This document shows, one piece after another, positions 53,072-61,556 of a stretch of 64,000 bases of DNA (position 1 is its first letter; every line of letters begins with the position of its first letter). Origin of the DNA: Rhizobium binae. Its GTDB lineage: Bacteria; Pseudomonadota; Alphaproteobacteria; Rhizobiales; Rhizobiaceae. A model generated the notes under the pieces. It was not told the DNA's origin, did not search any database, and saw only the letters and a program-made list of their open reading frames with translations. The translations under genes were made by a program, and so were the position numbers. The DNA is taken from contig NZ_CP071604.1 of the NCBI RefSeq assembly GCF_017357225.1, positions 3,537,001 to 3,601,000 of the forward strand, read 5' to 3'.

Positions 53072-53842
53072 ATGCGACGTTATTCAGCCTGTATAGAGTG
53101 GCTGTTTGCCGAGGACGGCGACAACTTTCCCGACCGCATCCGTCGCGCCCATGCTGGCGGCCTGACGGCGGTCGAATTCTGGCGCTGGACCGACAAGGAT
53201 CTGGACGCGATCGAGGCGGCGTTGAAGGAAACCGGCCTTGCCGTCACCAGCCTCGTCGCCGAGCCGATGATCGCGCTGACCGATGCCGCCAACCGGAAGG
53301 CCTGGCTGAAAGGCCTTGCCGATTCCGTCACAGTCGCCAAACGCCTCGGCGCGCCGGTGCTGATCGCCCAGGCAGGCGACGATCTCGCCGGCTTCAGCCG
53401 TGAAGAACAGCGCCGGGCCCTCAGCGAAACCTTGAAACCAGGTGCCGATATCCTGAAAGGCAGCGGCGTGCGGCTCGGCGTAGAACCTCTCAACATCCGT
53501 ATCGATCATATCGGCTACTTCCTCGATTCAACCCGCGAAGGCCTCGACGTCGTCGATGACGTCGCCCGCCCCGAGATCGGCATCGTCTACGACATCTACC
53601 ATTCCGCCGTGATGGGCGAACGCACCGAAGACGTGCTGGACGGCCGCCTCGACCGTGTTTTCCACGTCCATGTCGCCGATCATCCCGGCCGCAACGAACC
53701 GGGTTCCGGCGGGATAGACCTCGCTCATCGCCTCGACTGGATCTTCGCCAACGGCTATGCCGGCGCCGTCGGTCTGGAATACCGGCCGACCAAGCCCGGC
53801 GCGGACGCAGTCAAGGCTGCCATTGCTGCGCTCGGTGGTTAA
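53072..53842 (+). CDS. Hydroxypyruvate isomerase-like TIM-barrel protein, copy 1
   Basis: A 256-residue AP-endonuclease-2-type TIM barrel. Its motifs fit the Hyi/OtnI group: EWLFAEDGDNFPDRIRRAHA near the N-terminus, the metal ligand Glu in LGVEPLNIR, IVYDIYHSAVMGE, and HVHVADHPGRNEPGSGGID. Relatives isomerise hydroxypyruvate or 2-oxo-tetronates. AGGAG precedes the ATG. Its stop overlaps the convergent lacI-type stop. A paralogue closes the ABC operon at 63295. Confidence 0.85.
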   Translation: MRRYSACIEWLFAEDGDNFPDRIRRAHAGGLTAVEFWRWTDKDLDAIEAALKETGLAVTSLVAEPMIALTDAANRKAWLKGLADSVTVAKRLGAPVLIAQAGDDLAGFSREEQRRALSETLKPGADILKGSGVRLGVEPLNIRIDHIGYFLDSTREGLDVVDDVARPEIGIVYDIYHSAVMGERTEDVLDGRLDRVFHVHVADHPGRNEPGSGGIDLAHRLDWIFANGYAGAVGLEYRPTKPGADAVKAAIAALGG

Positions 53843-54858
53843 ACCCCGGGGACATCGACGCTCGCCGCCGCCTTGCAGGGTCCGGCCGAGCGGCGCTCGA
53901 TAATGCGCGAGGCGATCATGATGCGCCTCGCCGGCATGCCCGGCAGGCGTGGATTCTCGATCCGCTCAAGCAATAGCCGCAGCCCCACGGCCCCGCATTC
54001 CTGCCCCTCCATCCTCACCGTCGTCAGCGCCGGCGAGATCAGTGACGCCGGCGAGTAGTCGCCGAAACCGACAACCGAAATATCGTCCGGAATGCGGTAC
54101 CCCTGCCCAAGCAGTTCGGAGACCACGGTCAGCGCTAACCCGTCATGGGCGCAGAAAAAAGCCGTCGGGCGAATGCCTTTGTCCACGAGCGCCCGGAACG
54201 CCGTGCCGAAGCCATTCTCTTCGTCGAATTGCATAACATGGAGCGCAACATCAGGATAACGTTCGGCGATTTCGCGAGCGCCGTAATGGCGCTCCTGACG
54301 TCCCCGCAGGCCCGGCATGCCATAGACGTACACGATGGACCGGTGGCCGAGTCCGACTAGATACTCCACCACCGCCTGCCCTGCCTCATGGTCGGTGCCG
54401 CCGACATGGTCGACCTGCTCGAGCGCATCGACCCAGCCGAAACGCACGATCGGAACGCCGGTGGCGCTCGCCGCTGCCACGGCCTCACGGGCATGCGGAC
54501 CAACGAGCATCAGGCCATCACAGCTGCGCGCCAACTCTTCCAACTGGCCGACATCATGGGTCCAGCGCACGCGCAGCGTCATGCCAAGCCGATGAGCCTC
54601 TCGCTGCACACCGTTCTGCACCTGCATATAGAGCTCGCTGTTGACGGCATCGAGATCGTGAAAGACCACCGCAACCTCGCCGGCAGCACCATGCCCGGCG
54701 GGCTTGGTGTAGCCTAGGCGCTGCGCCGTGTCGCGGATCAGCGCGCGCGTTTCCTCGCTGACACCGCTCTTGCCGGCGAGCGACCGCGAGACCGCAAATT
54801 TCGACAGCCCGACCTCTCGCGCGATCGTCTGCAAAGTAACCCGGCCCCTGCTTCCCAC
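53839..54858 (-). CDS. LacI-family transcriptional regulator
   Basis: A 339-residue repressor. The helix-turn-helix at about residues 5-25 is VTLQTIAREVGLSKFAVSRS, followed by the hinge ALIRDTAQRLGYTKPA and a periplasmic-binding-protein-like sensor domain. That domain includes LMLVGPHAREAVAAASATGV, the sugar-site sequence VRFGWVDALEQVDHVGGTDH, and FFCAHDGLALTVVSELLGQG. It is divergent from the binding-protein operon (178 nt), so it probably controls that operon. The ligand is unknown. Confidence 0.93.
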   Translation of the reverse strand: MGSRGRVTLQTIAREVGLSKFAVSRSLAGKSGVSEETRALIRDTAQRLGYTKPAGHGAAGEVAVVFHDLDAVNSELYMQVQNGVQREAHRLGMTLRVRWTHDVGQLEELARSCDGLMLVGPHAREAVAAASATGVPIVRFGWVDALEQVDHVGGTDHEAGQAVVEYLVGLGHRSIVYVYGMPGLRGRQERHYGAREIAERYPDVALHVMQFDEENGFGTAFRALVDKGIRPTAFFCAHDGLALTVVSELLGQGYRIPDDISVVGFGDYSPASLISPALTTVRMEGQECGAVGLRLLLERIENPRLPGMPARRIMIASRIIERRSAGPCKAAASVDVPGV

Positions 54859-54882
54859 GTGGCACCTCGCCCTTCGATTGAT

Positions 54883-54908
54883 AGGCGCTGGTTATACCAA
54901 CTGCGCCT
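54883..54908. promoter_or_regulatory. LacI operator candidate
   Basis: Nested symmetry between the divergent lacI-type and binding-protein genes: inner TGGT-TAT-ACCA (54889-54899) flanked by AGGCGC (54883-54888) and GCGCCT (54903-54908). It is 25 nt from the regulator ATG and 129 nt from the operon start. Confidence 0.5.
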
Positions 54909-55036
54909 GTATGCCAAATTTTCTCACTAACGTGAACATAACGCTTTACCTAACAATATCCAAATGTAATCTTTCCCTCATCCCGGCCCCACAGCAAAAA
55001 TAATGATAATGGCACGGGTTTTTGGAGGAGATCCCT

Positions 55037-56962
55037 ATGATCAAGCTGAAACGACGTGCGTTTCTGGCCGGGACGTCGGCCGCCCTGATAATGCCGGCCC
55101 TGCCGGTTTTCGCCGCTGACTTCAAGGAAGCGGATGTCCTGAAAGCGAAAGTGTCGAGCGGCGCCCTGCCGGGTCTCCAGGAGAGGCTTCCCGAAAATCC
55201 GCTCGTCGTCAAACCGGTTGAAAGCATCGGCAAATACGGCGGCGACTGGAATATGGCGCTAGTCGGCGGCGGGTCGCTGTCGATGCTGTTCCGCTACCAG
55301 GCCTATGAGCCGCTGCTACGCTATACGCGCGATTGGTCTGGCGTGACGCTGAATGTCGCCGAGTCCTTTGAGGGCGATGCCGACTCCAAGGTCTATACGA
55401 TCCGCCTGCGCAAGGGCATGAAATGGTCGGATGGCCATCCCTACACCACCGCCGACATCAAGTTCTGGTACGATACTGTTTTCACCGACAAGCGCGTCGC
55501 CTTTGTCGGTCAGGATCATTGGAAATCCGGCGGTAAGCCGGCCAAGCTGGAGATCGTGGACGAGCAGACCTTCAAGGTCATCTTCGACAAGCCGAACGGC
55601 CTGTTCCCGCTGCAGGTCGCCTGGGCAAACAACGATCAGACGACGCGCACGCCGAAGCATTATCTCGAGCAATTCCACATCGATTACAATCCGAAGGCCG
55701 ATGAACTCGCCAAGCAACGCGGCTTCGAAAGTTGGATCGCGTCGTTCCAGGCGGCCGCCGGCTTCCAGGACGACAACGCCTTCTTCCTCAACTCCTCGAA
55801 GAAGCCCTGCGTGCATGCCTGGGTGTTCACGATCGCGCCAGGCGAAAACACCGAACGGGCTGTTGCCGAGCGCAATCCATACTATTGGAAGGTTGATAGC
55901 GAGGGCAACCAGCTGCCCTATATGGACCGCATCGTTTACCAGATGGTCGCCGACCCGCAGGTTCTGCTGCTGAAGGCCATGCAGGGCGAGGTCGACCTGA
56001 TGGACCAGTACATTGCCACGCCGAACAACAAATCGGTTCTCTACGATGCGCGTGAGCAGGGCGGCTATGATTTCTACACGCTGACTTCGACCGAAGCCAA
56101 TGTCATGAATTTCATCTTCAACCTGAACCACAATGACGAGACCAAGCGGAAGCTCTTCCGGAACAAGGATTTCCGTGCCGCACTCTCGACCGCACTCGAC
56201 CGGCAGTCGCTGATCGATGCGGTGCTCGTCGGCCAGGGGGCGCCTGCCCAGCCGTCGATCAAGAAGGAAGATCCGCTTTACAACGAGCAACTCGCCACGC
56301 AGTTCACGGCCTATGACGTCGACAAGGCGAATGCCATGCTCGATCAGATCGTGCCGAAGCGCGACGACCAGAACTTCCGCCTCGACGAAAAGGGCCGCCG
56401 CCTGACGATCATCTTCGAGATCGACCAGGCGCGCGCCGTCTTCCTCGATCTCTTCCAGCTGGTGATCCCGATGTTCCAGGCGGTCGGCATCGATGCGCAG
56501 ATGCGCACGATGGACCGTTCGCTCTGGGAGACGCGCGTCCGCCAGGGCCGTGATTTCGATGCGACCGCCCATCAGTTCGGCGCAAATGGCGGCGTCGCCG
56601 CCATGCTCGACCCGCGCTACTACGTGCCGACCGATGCCAACGCCATGTACGCCCCGGCCTGGCAACTCTGGTATCGCGACCGCACCAATGCCAATGCCGA
56701 GGAACCGCCGGAAAGCACGAAGAACCAGCTTGCGCTCTACGACAAGCTGAAGACGACTTCCGACCCATCGGGCCAGCGCGAGGTCATGAAGCAGATCCTT
56801 CAAGGCGCCGCCGACAATTTCTATGTCTTCGGCATCTCGCTGCCGCCCGACGGCTACGGCATCGTCAAAAACAACATGAAGAACATCACGAAAACCATGC
56901 CGAACTCCTTCGGCTGGCCGACGCCCGCTCCGACCATGCCGGAGCAGTTCTACAAGGTCTAG
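55037..56962 (+). CDS. ABC transporter binding protein, SBP_bac_5 family, Tat-exported
   Basis: A 641-residue periplasmic binding protein of the peptide/oligosaccharide type. The N-terminus MIKLKRRAFLAGTSAALIMP has a twin-arginine motif and hydrophobic core, cleaved near AFAAD-like FAAD. The family part shows YEPLLRYTRDWSGVTLNVAE, KGMKWSDGHPYTTADIKFWY and a long C-terminal lobe. The length of over 600 residues fits members that bind oligosaccharides or glycosides rather than dipeptides. GGAGGAG precedes the ATG. It is the first gene of the rightward operon. Its TAG stop lies at the edge of a palindromic repeat. Confidence 0.92.
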   Translation: MIKLKRRAFLAGTSAALIMPALPVFAADFKEADVLKAKVSSGALPGLQERLPENPLVVKPVESIGKYGGDWNMALVGGGSLSMLFRYQAYEPLLRYTRDWSGVTLNVAESFEGDADSKVYTIRLRKGMKWSDGHPYTTADIKFWYDTVFTDKRVAFVGQDHWKSGGKPAKLEIVDEQTFKVIFDKPNGLFPLQVAWANNDQTTRTPKHYLEQFHIDYNPKADELAKQRGFESWIASFQAAAGFQDDNAFFLNSSKKPCVHAWVFTIAPGENTERAVAERNPYYWKVDSEGNQLPYMDRIVYQMVADPQVLLLKAMQGEVDLMDQYIATPNNKSVLYDAREQGGYDFYTLTSTEANVMNFIFNLNHNDETKRKLFRNKDFRAALSTALDRQSLIDAVLVGQGAPAQPSIKKEDPLYNEQLATQFTAYDVDKANAMLDQIVPKRDDQNFRLDEKGRRLTIIFEIDQARAVFLDLFQLVIPMFQAVGIDAQMRTMDRSLWETRVRQGRDFDATAHQFGANGGVAAMLDPRYYVPTDANAMYAPAWQLWYRDRTNANAEEPPESTKNQLALYDKLKTTSDPSGQREVMKQILQGAADNFYVFGISLPPDGYGIVKNNMKNITKTMPNSFGWPTPAPTMPEQFYKV

Positions 56963-57060
56963 AGCAGTTCCAGGAAAATGCGAAGCGGTTTTCCTGGAAC
57001 TGCGTTAAGACAAAAACTCAGAGCGATTACACGACTGGTAAGATTGAACCGCTCTGATGA
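56960..57060. repeat. Palindromic repeat with 15-bp perfect stem
   Basis: GCAGTTCCAGGAAAA (56964-56978), a 10-nt loop, and TTTTCCTGGAACTGC (56989-57003). A second inverted pair is AGAGCG (57010-57015) with CGCTCT (57050-57055). Elements with this GTTCCAGGAAAA core are common between Rhizobium genes. It sits between the binding-protein and glycosidase genes and may tune their relative expression. Confidence 0.75.
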
Positions 57061-57069
57061 CCTTTTTCC

Positions 57070-59253
57070 ATGATGCCTTCTCAGGCGCCGGCCCCTCCGG
57101 TTGGCGCTGAGGCGCTCTCTTTTGCCAATGATTGGATGAAGACGATGCTCGACGCCAGGAGACAGAACACCCACACGCTGAGGACGCCGGACTGGTTTAA
57201 GACCGCGACCCGCTGGACCCAGCTGACCTTCGTGGAAGACGACCCGGAGAAATACGACCCGGCCTTCTGGATCGACGTCTTCAAACGCACGAAATCGAAC
57301 GCGGTCTGCCTCAGTGCCGGCGGCTATATCGCCTATTATCCGAGCGAAGTGCCTTACCACTATGTCAGCAAATATCTCGGCGACAAGGATATCTTCGGCG
57401 CGCTCGTCGATGCCGCCCGCAAGCTCGACATGCACGTCATGGCCCGCGTCGACCCGCATGCGGTCCATGACGATGCGGCCAAAGCCAATCCGGAATGGGT
57501 GATGATCAATGCCGACGGCACGCCGCGCCGCCACTGGGCCTATCCCGATGTCTGGGTCACCAATGCTTATGGCGACTACAACACCGTCTTCATGCCTGAG
57601 GTGGTCAAGGAGATCGTCCGCAAATACGATATCGACGCGGTCTTCGCCAATCGCTGGCAGGGCCACGGCGTCGATTACAGCGAAGACAGCGCCCGCCGCT
57701 TCAAGGACATGTTCGGCTATGCCCTTCCTGCAAGACCCGATGCCGAGGATCCCGCCTGGCAGGCCTGGGTGCAGTGGCGCCGCCGCGTGCTCACCGACAT
57801 GATCGCGCAGTGGGACGATGCCGTCAAAGCGATCCGCCCGCATGCGAGCTTCATTCCGAACATGGGTGGCGCTTCGCTGATGGAATTCGATCTCTCGGTC
57901 ATCGCCAAACACTGCCCCTTCCTCGTCGTCGACCATCAGGGCCGCAAGGGCCTTGAGCTCGGCTGGTCGGCAGGCCGCAATGGCAAGCGCATCCGAGCCA
58001 CCTTCCCCGACCGCCCGGTCGTGCTGATCACCTCGATCGGCCCCGAGGAGGAATATCGCTGGAAGGATGCCGTCACCTCGGGCGAGGAGATGCAGCTCTG
58101 GATCAATGACGGCACCGCCCACGGCCTCTACGCCTGGTTCACCAAGTTCAACGGCGTCGTGCCTGACAAACGCTGGGTCGAGCCGGTGGCCGACGCATTC
58201 GCCCTGCAGGCAGCCATCGAGCCGGTGCTGGAAAGCATGAAGCCGACCGCCGAAATCGCCGTCATCGATCCCTCGACGACGCTGCGCCACTGGGCGCCGG
58301 AAGAACGGCATTCCGCCGAGAAGCACGACCTCGGTTTCTACCATGCCCTCGTCGAGGCCCGCCTGCCCTTCGAGCTGCTTTCGGACCAGGTGTTGACCGA
58401 CGAGAGCCTCGATCGGTTCAAGCTCATCATCCTTGCCAACGCTTCCTGCCTTTCGGATGCGCAGAACGCGGCGATCCGCGCCTATGTCGATCGCGGTGGC
58501 AGCATGATTGCCTCTTACGAGACGTCGCTGCGCGACGAATTCGGCAAGAAGCGCCCCGACTTCGGCCTCGCCGACGTGCTGGGTGCCAGCTACGTCTCCG
58601 GCCCGCGCGGCATCGTCAAGAACACCTATGTCGCACTTTCCGGCGATCACCCGATCAACCGGGGCTTCGACGGCGCCGAGCGCATCATGGGCGGCACTCG
58701 CCTGATCCACGCCGTACCGTCGGCCGATGCGAAGGCGCCCTTCCTCTACGTTCCCGACTTTCCCGATCTGCCGATGGAAGAGGTCTATCCGCGAGAAGAA
58801 CCAAAAGGTGCTGCCGTCATCGCCCGCGAGACTGGCAAGGGTGGCCGCACAGTCTATATTCCCTGGAATATCGGTGAGATCTTCTGGGAGGTCTATGCCG
58901 TCGATCATGCGCGGCTCCTCGCCAACGCCGTCCATTGGGCACTCGGCAAGACACCACGCGTCACCATCGAGGGCAAGGGCGTCATCGATCTGGCGCTACG
59001 CGAAAACGGTGAGGGCATGGCAGTCAGCCTCTTCAACCTCACCAACCCGATGATGATGAAAGGCCCGATCCGCGACAATTACCCTCTGGCAGCGCAGACC
59101 ATTTCGGTGGAGATTCCGGAGGGCCGATCGGTGGCGAAGGCATGGCTCGTCGTTGCCGACCGCGCCGCAAGCTTCAGCCTTGCGAACGGCCGTGCGCAGG
59201 TGGAGGTGCCCGGTATCGACCGGCTGGAAGTCCTGCATCTCACCTGGAAATGA
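57070..59253 (+). CDS. Putative glycoside hydrolase (GHL6-like TIM barrel plus GATase-like domain)
   Basis: A 727-residue cytoplasmic protein without a signal peptide. The N-terminal region (about 30-370) reads as a TIM barrel: WTQLTFVEDDPEKYDPAFWI, DPHAVHDDAAKANPEWVMIN, IDAVFANRWQGHGVDYSEDS and FNGVVPDKRW. Residues of about 395-620 resemble the beta-galactosidase trimerisation (GATase-like) fold: HDLGFYHALVEARLPFELLS, IRAYVDRGGSMIASYETSLR and VYIPWNIGEIFWEVY. A beta-rich tail follows. This fits the hypothetical glycosyl hydrolase 6 group (GHL6). The bond cleaved is unknown. It probably processes the imported ligand. The start at 57070 lacks a strong ribosome-binding site; an ATG follows directly at 57073. 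Confidence 0.75.
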   Translation: MMPSQAPAPPVGAEALSFANDWMKTMLDARRQNTHTLRTPDWFKTATRWTQLTFVEDDPEKYDPAFWIDVFKRTKSNAVCLSAGGYIAYYPSEVPYHYVSKYLGDKDIFGALVDAARKLDMHVMARVDPHAVHDDAAKANPEWVMINADGTPRRHWAYPDVWVTNAYGDYNTVFMPEVVKEIVRKYDIDAVFANRWQGHGVDYSEDSARRFKDMFGYALPARPDAEDPAWQAWVQWRRRVLTDMIAQWDDAVKAIRPHASFIPNMGGASLMEFDLSVIAKHCPFLVVDHQGRKGLELGWSAGRNGKRIRATFPDRPVVLITSIGPEEEYRWKDAVTSGEEMQLWINDGTAHGLYAWFTKFNGVVPDKRWVEPVADAFALQAAIEPVLESMKPTAEIAVIDPSTTLRHWAPEERHSAEKHDLGFYHALVEARLPFELLSDQVLTDESLDRFKLIILANASCLSDAQNAAIRAYVDRGGSMIASYETSLRDEFGKKRPDFGLADVLGASYVSGPRGIVKNTYVALSGDHPINRGFDGAERIMGGTRLIHAVPSADAKAPFLYVPDFPDLPMEEVYPREEPKGAAVIARETGKGGRTVYIPWNIGEIFWEVYAVDHARLLANAVHWALGKTPRVTIEGKGVIDLALRENGEGMAVSLFNLTNPMMMKGPIRDNYPLAAQTISVEIPEGRSVAKAWLVVADRAASFSLANGRAQVEVPGIDRLEVLHLTWK

Positions 59254-59357
59254 AGTGACAGGCGACGGAGGAGCGCTTTCGGCCTGAAGGGCCGACGGCG
59301 CGTGAAGATCCGGGGGAGGCGCGTCACAGCGTTCCCGACGGGAGGAGAAACGTTTCG

Positions 59358-60344
59358 ATGCTTGGCTATATCTTCAAGCGCGTACTCTACATGATCCCGA
59401 CCTTGTTCGGCATGTCGCTGATCTCGTTCCTGATCATCCAGCTGCCGCCAGGTGATTACCTGACCTCGATGATCGCCACCATGAGCGACAGCGGCCAAAC
59501 CGTCGATCCCGCTCAGATCGAGCGGCTGAAGGAAATCTACGGCTTCGATGACCCCTTCTATGTCCAATACCTCAAATGGATCTGGGGCATCGTCAGCCGC
59601 GGCGACTTCGGCTACTCCTTCGAGTGGAGTCAGCCAGTCTCCGGGCTGATCTGGGCGCGTATGGGCTCGACGCTGGTTATCTCGCTCTTGAGCCTGCTCT
59701 TCGTCTGGATCGTGGCTTTGCCGATCGGCGTCTATTCCGCCGTCCGCCGCCACTCCGTCGGCGACCATGTCTTCACCTTTCTCGGCTTCATCGGCCTTGC
59801 GGTGCCGAACTTCATCCTGGCGCTGACGTTGATGTACATCGCCTATAAATTTCTTGGCCAGAGCGTCGGCGGGCTGGTCTCGCCGGCATATGCCGAAGCG
59901 CCCTGGAGCTTTGCCAAGGTCGGCGATTTCCTCGCCCATCTCTGGATCCCGATCATCATCATTGGCGCGTCTGGAACGGCAGCGATGATCCGGATCCTGC
60001 GCGCCAACCTGACCGACGAACTGCACAAGCCCTATGTCGTTACGGCCCGCGCCAAGGGACTGCCGGAATACAAGGTGATCCTCAAGTATCCGGTCAGAAT
60101 CGCGCTCAATCCCTTCGTCTCGGCGATCGGCTGGGTGCTGCCGCATCTCGTTTCGGGCGTGACGATCACTGCCATCGTGCTGAACCTGCCGACCGCTGGT
60201 CCCCTGCTTTTCCGCGCGCTGATCTCGCAGGACATGTACCTCGCCGGCAGCTTCGTTCTGCTTTTGAGCGCGCTGACCCTTGTCGGCATGCTGCTGTCGG
60301 ATCTGCTGCTGGCCCTGCTCGATCCACGCATCCGGTTCAATTGA
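59358..60344 (+). CDS. Peptide-type ABC transporter permease 1 (OppB/DppB family)
   Basis: A 328-residue inner-membrane subunit with six helices. Visible parts are the N-terminal MLGYIFKRVLYMIPTLFGMS, LDDPFYVQYLKWIWGIVSRG-like FDDPFYVQYLKWIWG, and the coupling motif LPEYKVILKYPVRIALNPFV. A loop of about 50 residues (GLVSPAYAEAPWSFAKVGDF) extends the usual structure. GGGAGGAG precedes the ATG. It pairs with the permease encoded 11 nt downstream. Confidence 0.93.
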   Translation: MLGYIFKRVLYMIPTLFGMSLISFLIIQLPPGDYLTSMIATMSDSGQTVDPAQIERLKEIYGFDDPFYVQYLKWIWGIVSRGDFGYSFEWSQPVSGLIWARMGSTLVISLLSLLFVWIVALPIGVYSAVRRHSVGDHVFTFLGFIGLAVPNFILALTLMYIAYKFLGQSVGGLVSPAYAEAPWSFAKVGDFLAHLWIPIIIIGASGTAAMIRILRANLTDELHKPYVVTARAKGLPEYKVILKYPVRIALNPFVSAIGWVLPHLVSGVTITAIVLNLPTAGPLLFRALISQDMYLAGSFVLLLSALTLVGMLLSDLLLALLDPRIRFN

Positions 60345-60355
60345 GGGCGAACGCG

Positions 60356-61546
60356 ATGAGCACGCACGAGACCTTCGGAAATCATGCTGGTCCGCTTCAC
60401 ACTGTTGCCGATGGCCCCTCGATCAGCCCATTGAAACAGGGCAAGACCGTCTCGACCGCAGCGATCGGTCCCTGGCGGCTGGTCGCTGGCAAGCTGATCC
60501 GCCAGAAGGTGGCGATGGTGGCCGGCGTCATTATCCTCTGCCTCTATCTGGTCGGTCTGTTAGCCGAATTCCTGGCGCCCGCTTTGCCGATGACCTCGCG
60601 GCCGCAATACACCTATGCCCCGCCGCAGGGCTTCAGCTTCTTCGTCGAAAAGCCGGACGGCAGCTCTGAGTTCAATATCCATGTGAAGGGCTACAAGGTC
60701 GAGATCGACAAGGTGGCGCTACGCCGCACCTTCGTCGTCGACGACACCAAGGTCGTCCCGATCGGCTTCTTCGTCAAAGGCGCGGCCTACGATCTCTGGG
60801 GCGTGATCCCGATGAACCGGCACCTGATCGGCCCGCTCAACCAAAACGACCCGATGTACCTGCTCGGCGCCGACCGGCTCGGCCGCGATGTCTTCTCTCG
60901 GCTCGTCTACGGCACCCGCGTATCCATGTCGATCGGCCTCGTCGGCGTCGCCATGTCGCTGATCCTCGGCGTCGTGCTCGGCTCGATCTCCGGTTTCTAC
61001 GGCGGCTGGGTCGATACGCTGATCCAGCGCGTCATCGAGGTCGTCAGTGCAATGCCGACCATCCCGCTGTGGCTCGGCCTGGCGGCGGCGATCCCGCTGA
61101 CATGGTCGCCGGTCAATGTCTATTTCGTCATAACGATCATCGTCTCGCTGCTCGGCTGGACCAGCCTGGCGCGTGAAGTGCGCGGCCGGTTCCTGGCGCT
61201 GCGCAGTGAGGATTTCGTCGTTGCCGCCAGGCTCGACGGATCCAGCGAGACCAGGCTGATCTTTCGGCATATCCTGCCGTCACTGACAAGCCATATCCTT
61301 GCGGTCGTCACACTGGCCGTACCGACCATGATCGTCGCCGAGACCTCTCTTTCCTTCCTCGGCATCGGCCTTAAGCCGCCGGTCGTCAGTTGGGGCGTGC
61401 TGCTGCAGGACGCCCAGAACATCCGCACCGTCGCCACCGCGCCGTGGCTCTTGATCTGGCCGTCGCTCGCAGTCGTCATCGCCGTCCTGTCCTTCAATTT
61501 CTTCGGCGACGGCCTGCGCGATGCCGCCGACCCCTACGACAATTGA
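60356..61546 (+). CDS. Peptide-type ABC transporter permease 2 (OppC/DppC family)
   Basis: A 396-residue permease, longer than the usual 280-300. Between the first helix (VAMVAGVIILCLYLVGLLAE) and the core there is a periplasmic insertion of about 130 residues (YTYAPPQGFSFFVEKPDGSS). The core has LGADRLGRDVFSRLVYGTRV, then RLDGSSETRLIFRHILPSLT as the coupling loop and AETSLSFLGIGLKPPVVSWG. The ATG at 60356 follows GAGGGCG; a TTG at 60341 lies inside the previous gene. The insertion is typical of permeases paired with long SBP_bac_5 proteins. Confidence 0.92.
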   Translation: MSTHETFGNHAGPLHTVADGPSISPLKQGKTVSTAAIGPWRLVAGKLIRQKVAMVAGVIILCLYLVGLLAEFLAPALPMTSRPQYTYAPPQGFSFFVEKPDGSSEFNIHVKGYKVEIDKVALRRTFVVDDTKVVPIGFFVKGAAYDLWGVIPMNRHLIGPLNQNDPMYLLGADRLGRDVFSRLVYGTRVSMSIGLVGVAMSLILGVVLGSISGFYGGWVDTLIQRVIEVVSAMPTIPLWLGLAAAIPLTWSPVNVYFVITIIVSLLGWTSLAREVRGRFLALRSEDFVVAARLDGSSETRLIFRHILPSLTSHILAVVTLAVPTMIVAETSLSFLGIGLKPPVVSWGVLLQDAQNIRTVATAPWLLIWPSLAVVIAVLSFNFFGDGLRDAADPYDN

Positions 61547-61556
61547 GGAGGAAACC

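Noticed and set aside
55316..56803. 495-codon antisense frame inside the binding-protein gene
   Set aside because: The plus-strand gene is unambiguous; the antisense product has only repetitive Arg/Glu/Val composition.
56959..58935. 658-codon open frame antisense to the GHL6-like gene
   Set aside because: It mirrors the codon structure of the plus-strand gene, has no ribosome-binding site or recognisable domain, and spans a repeat; a GC-rich shadow frame.
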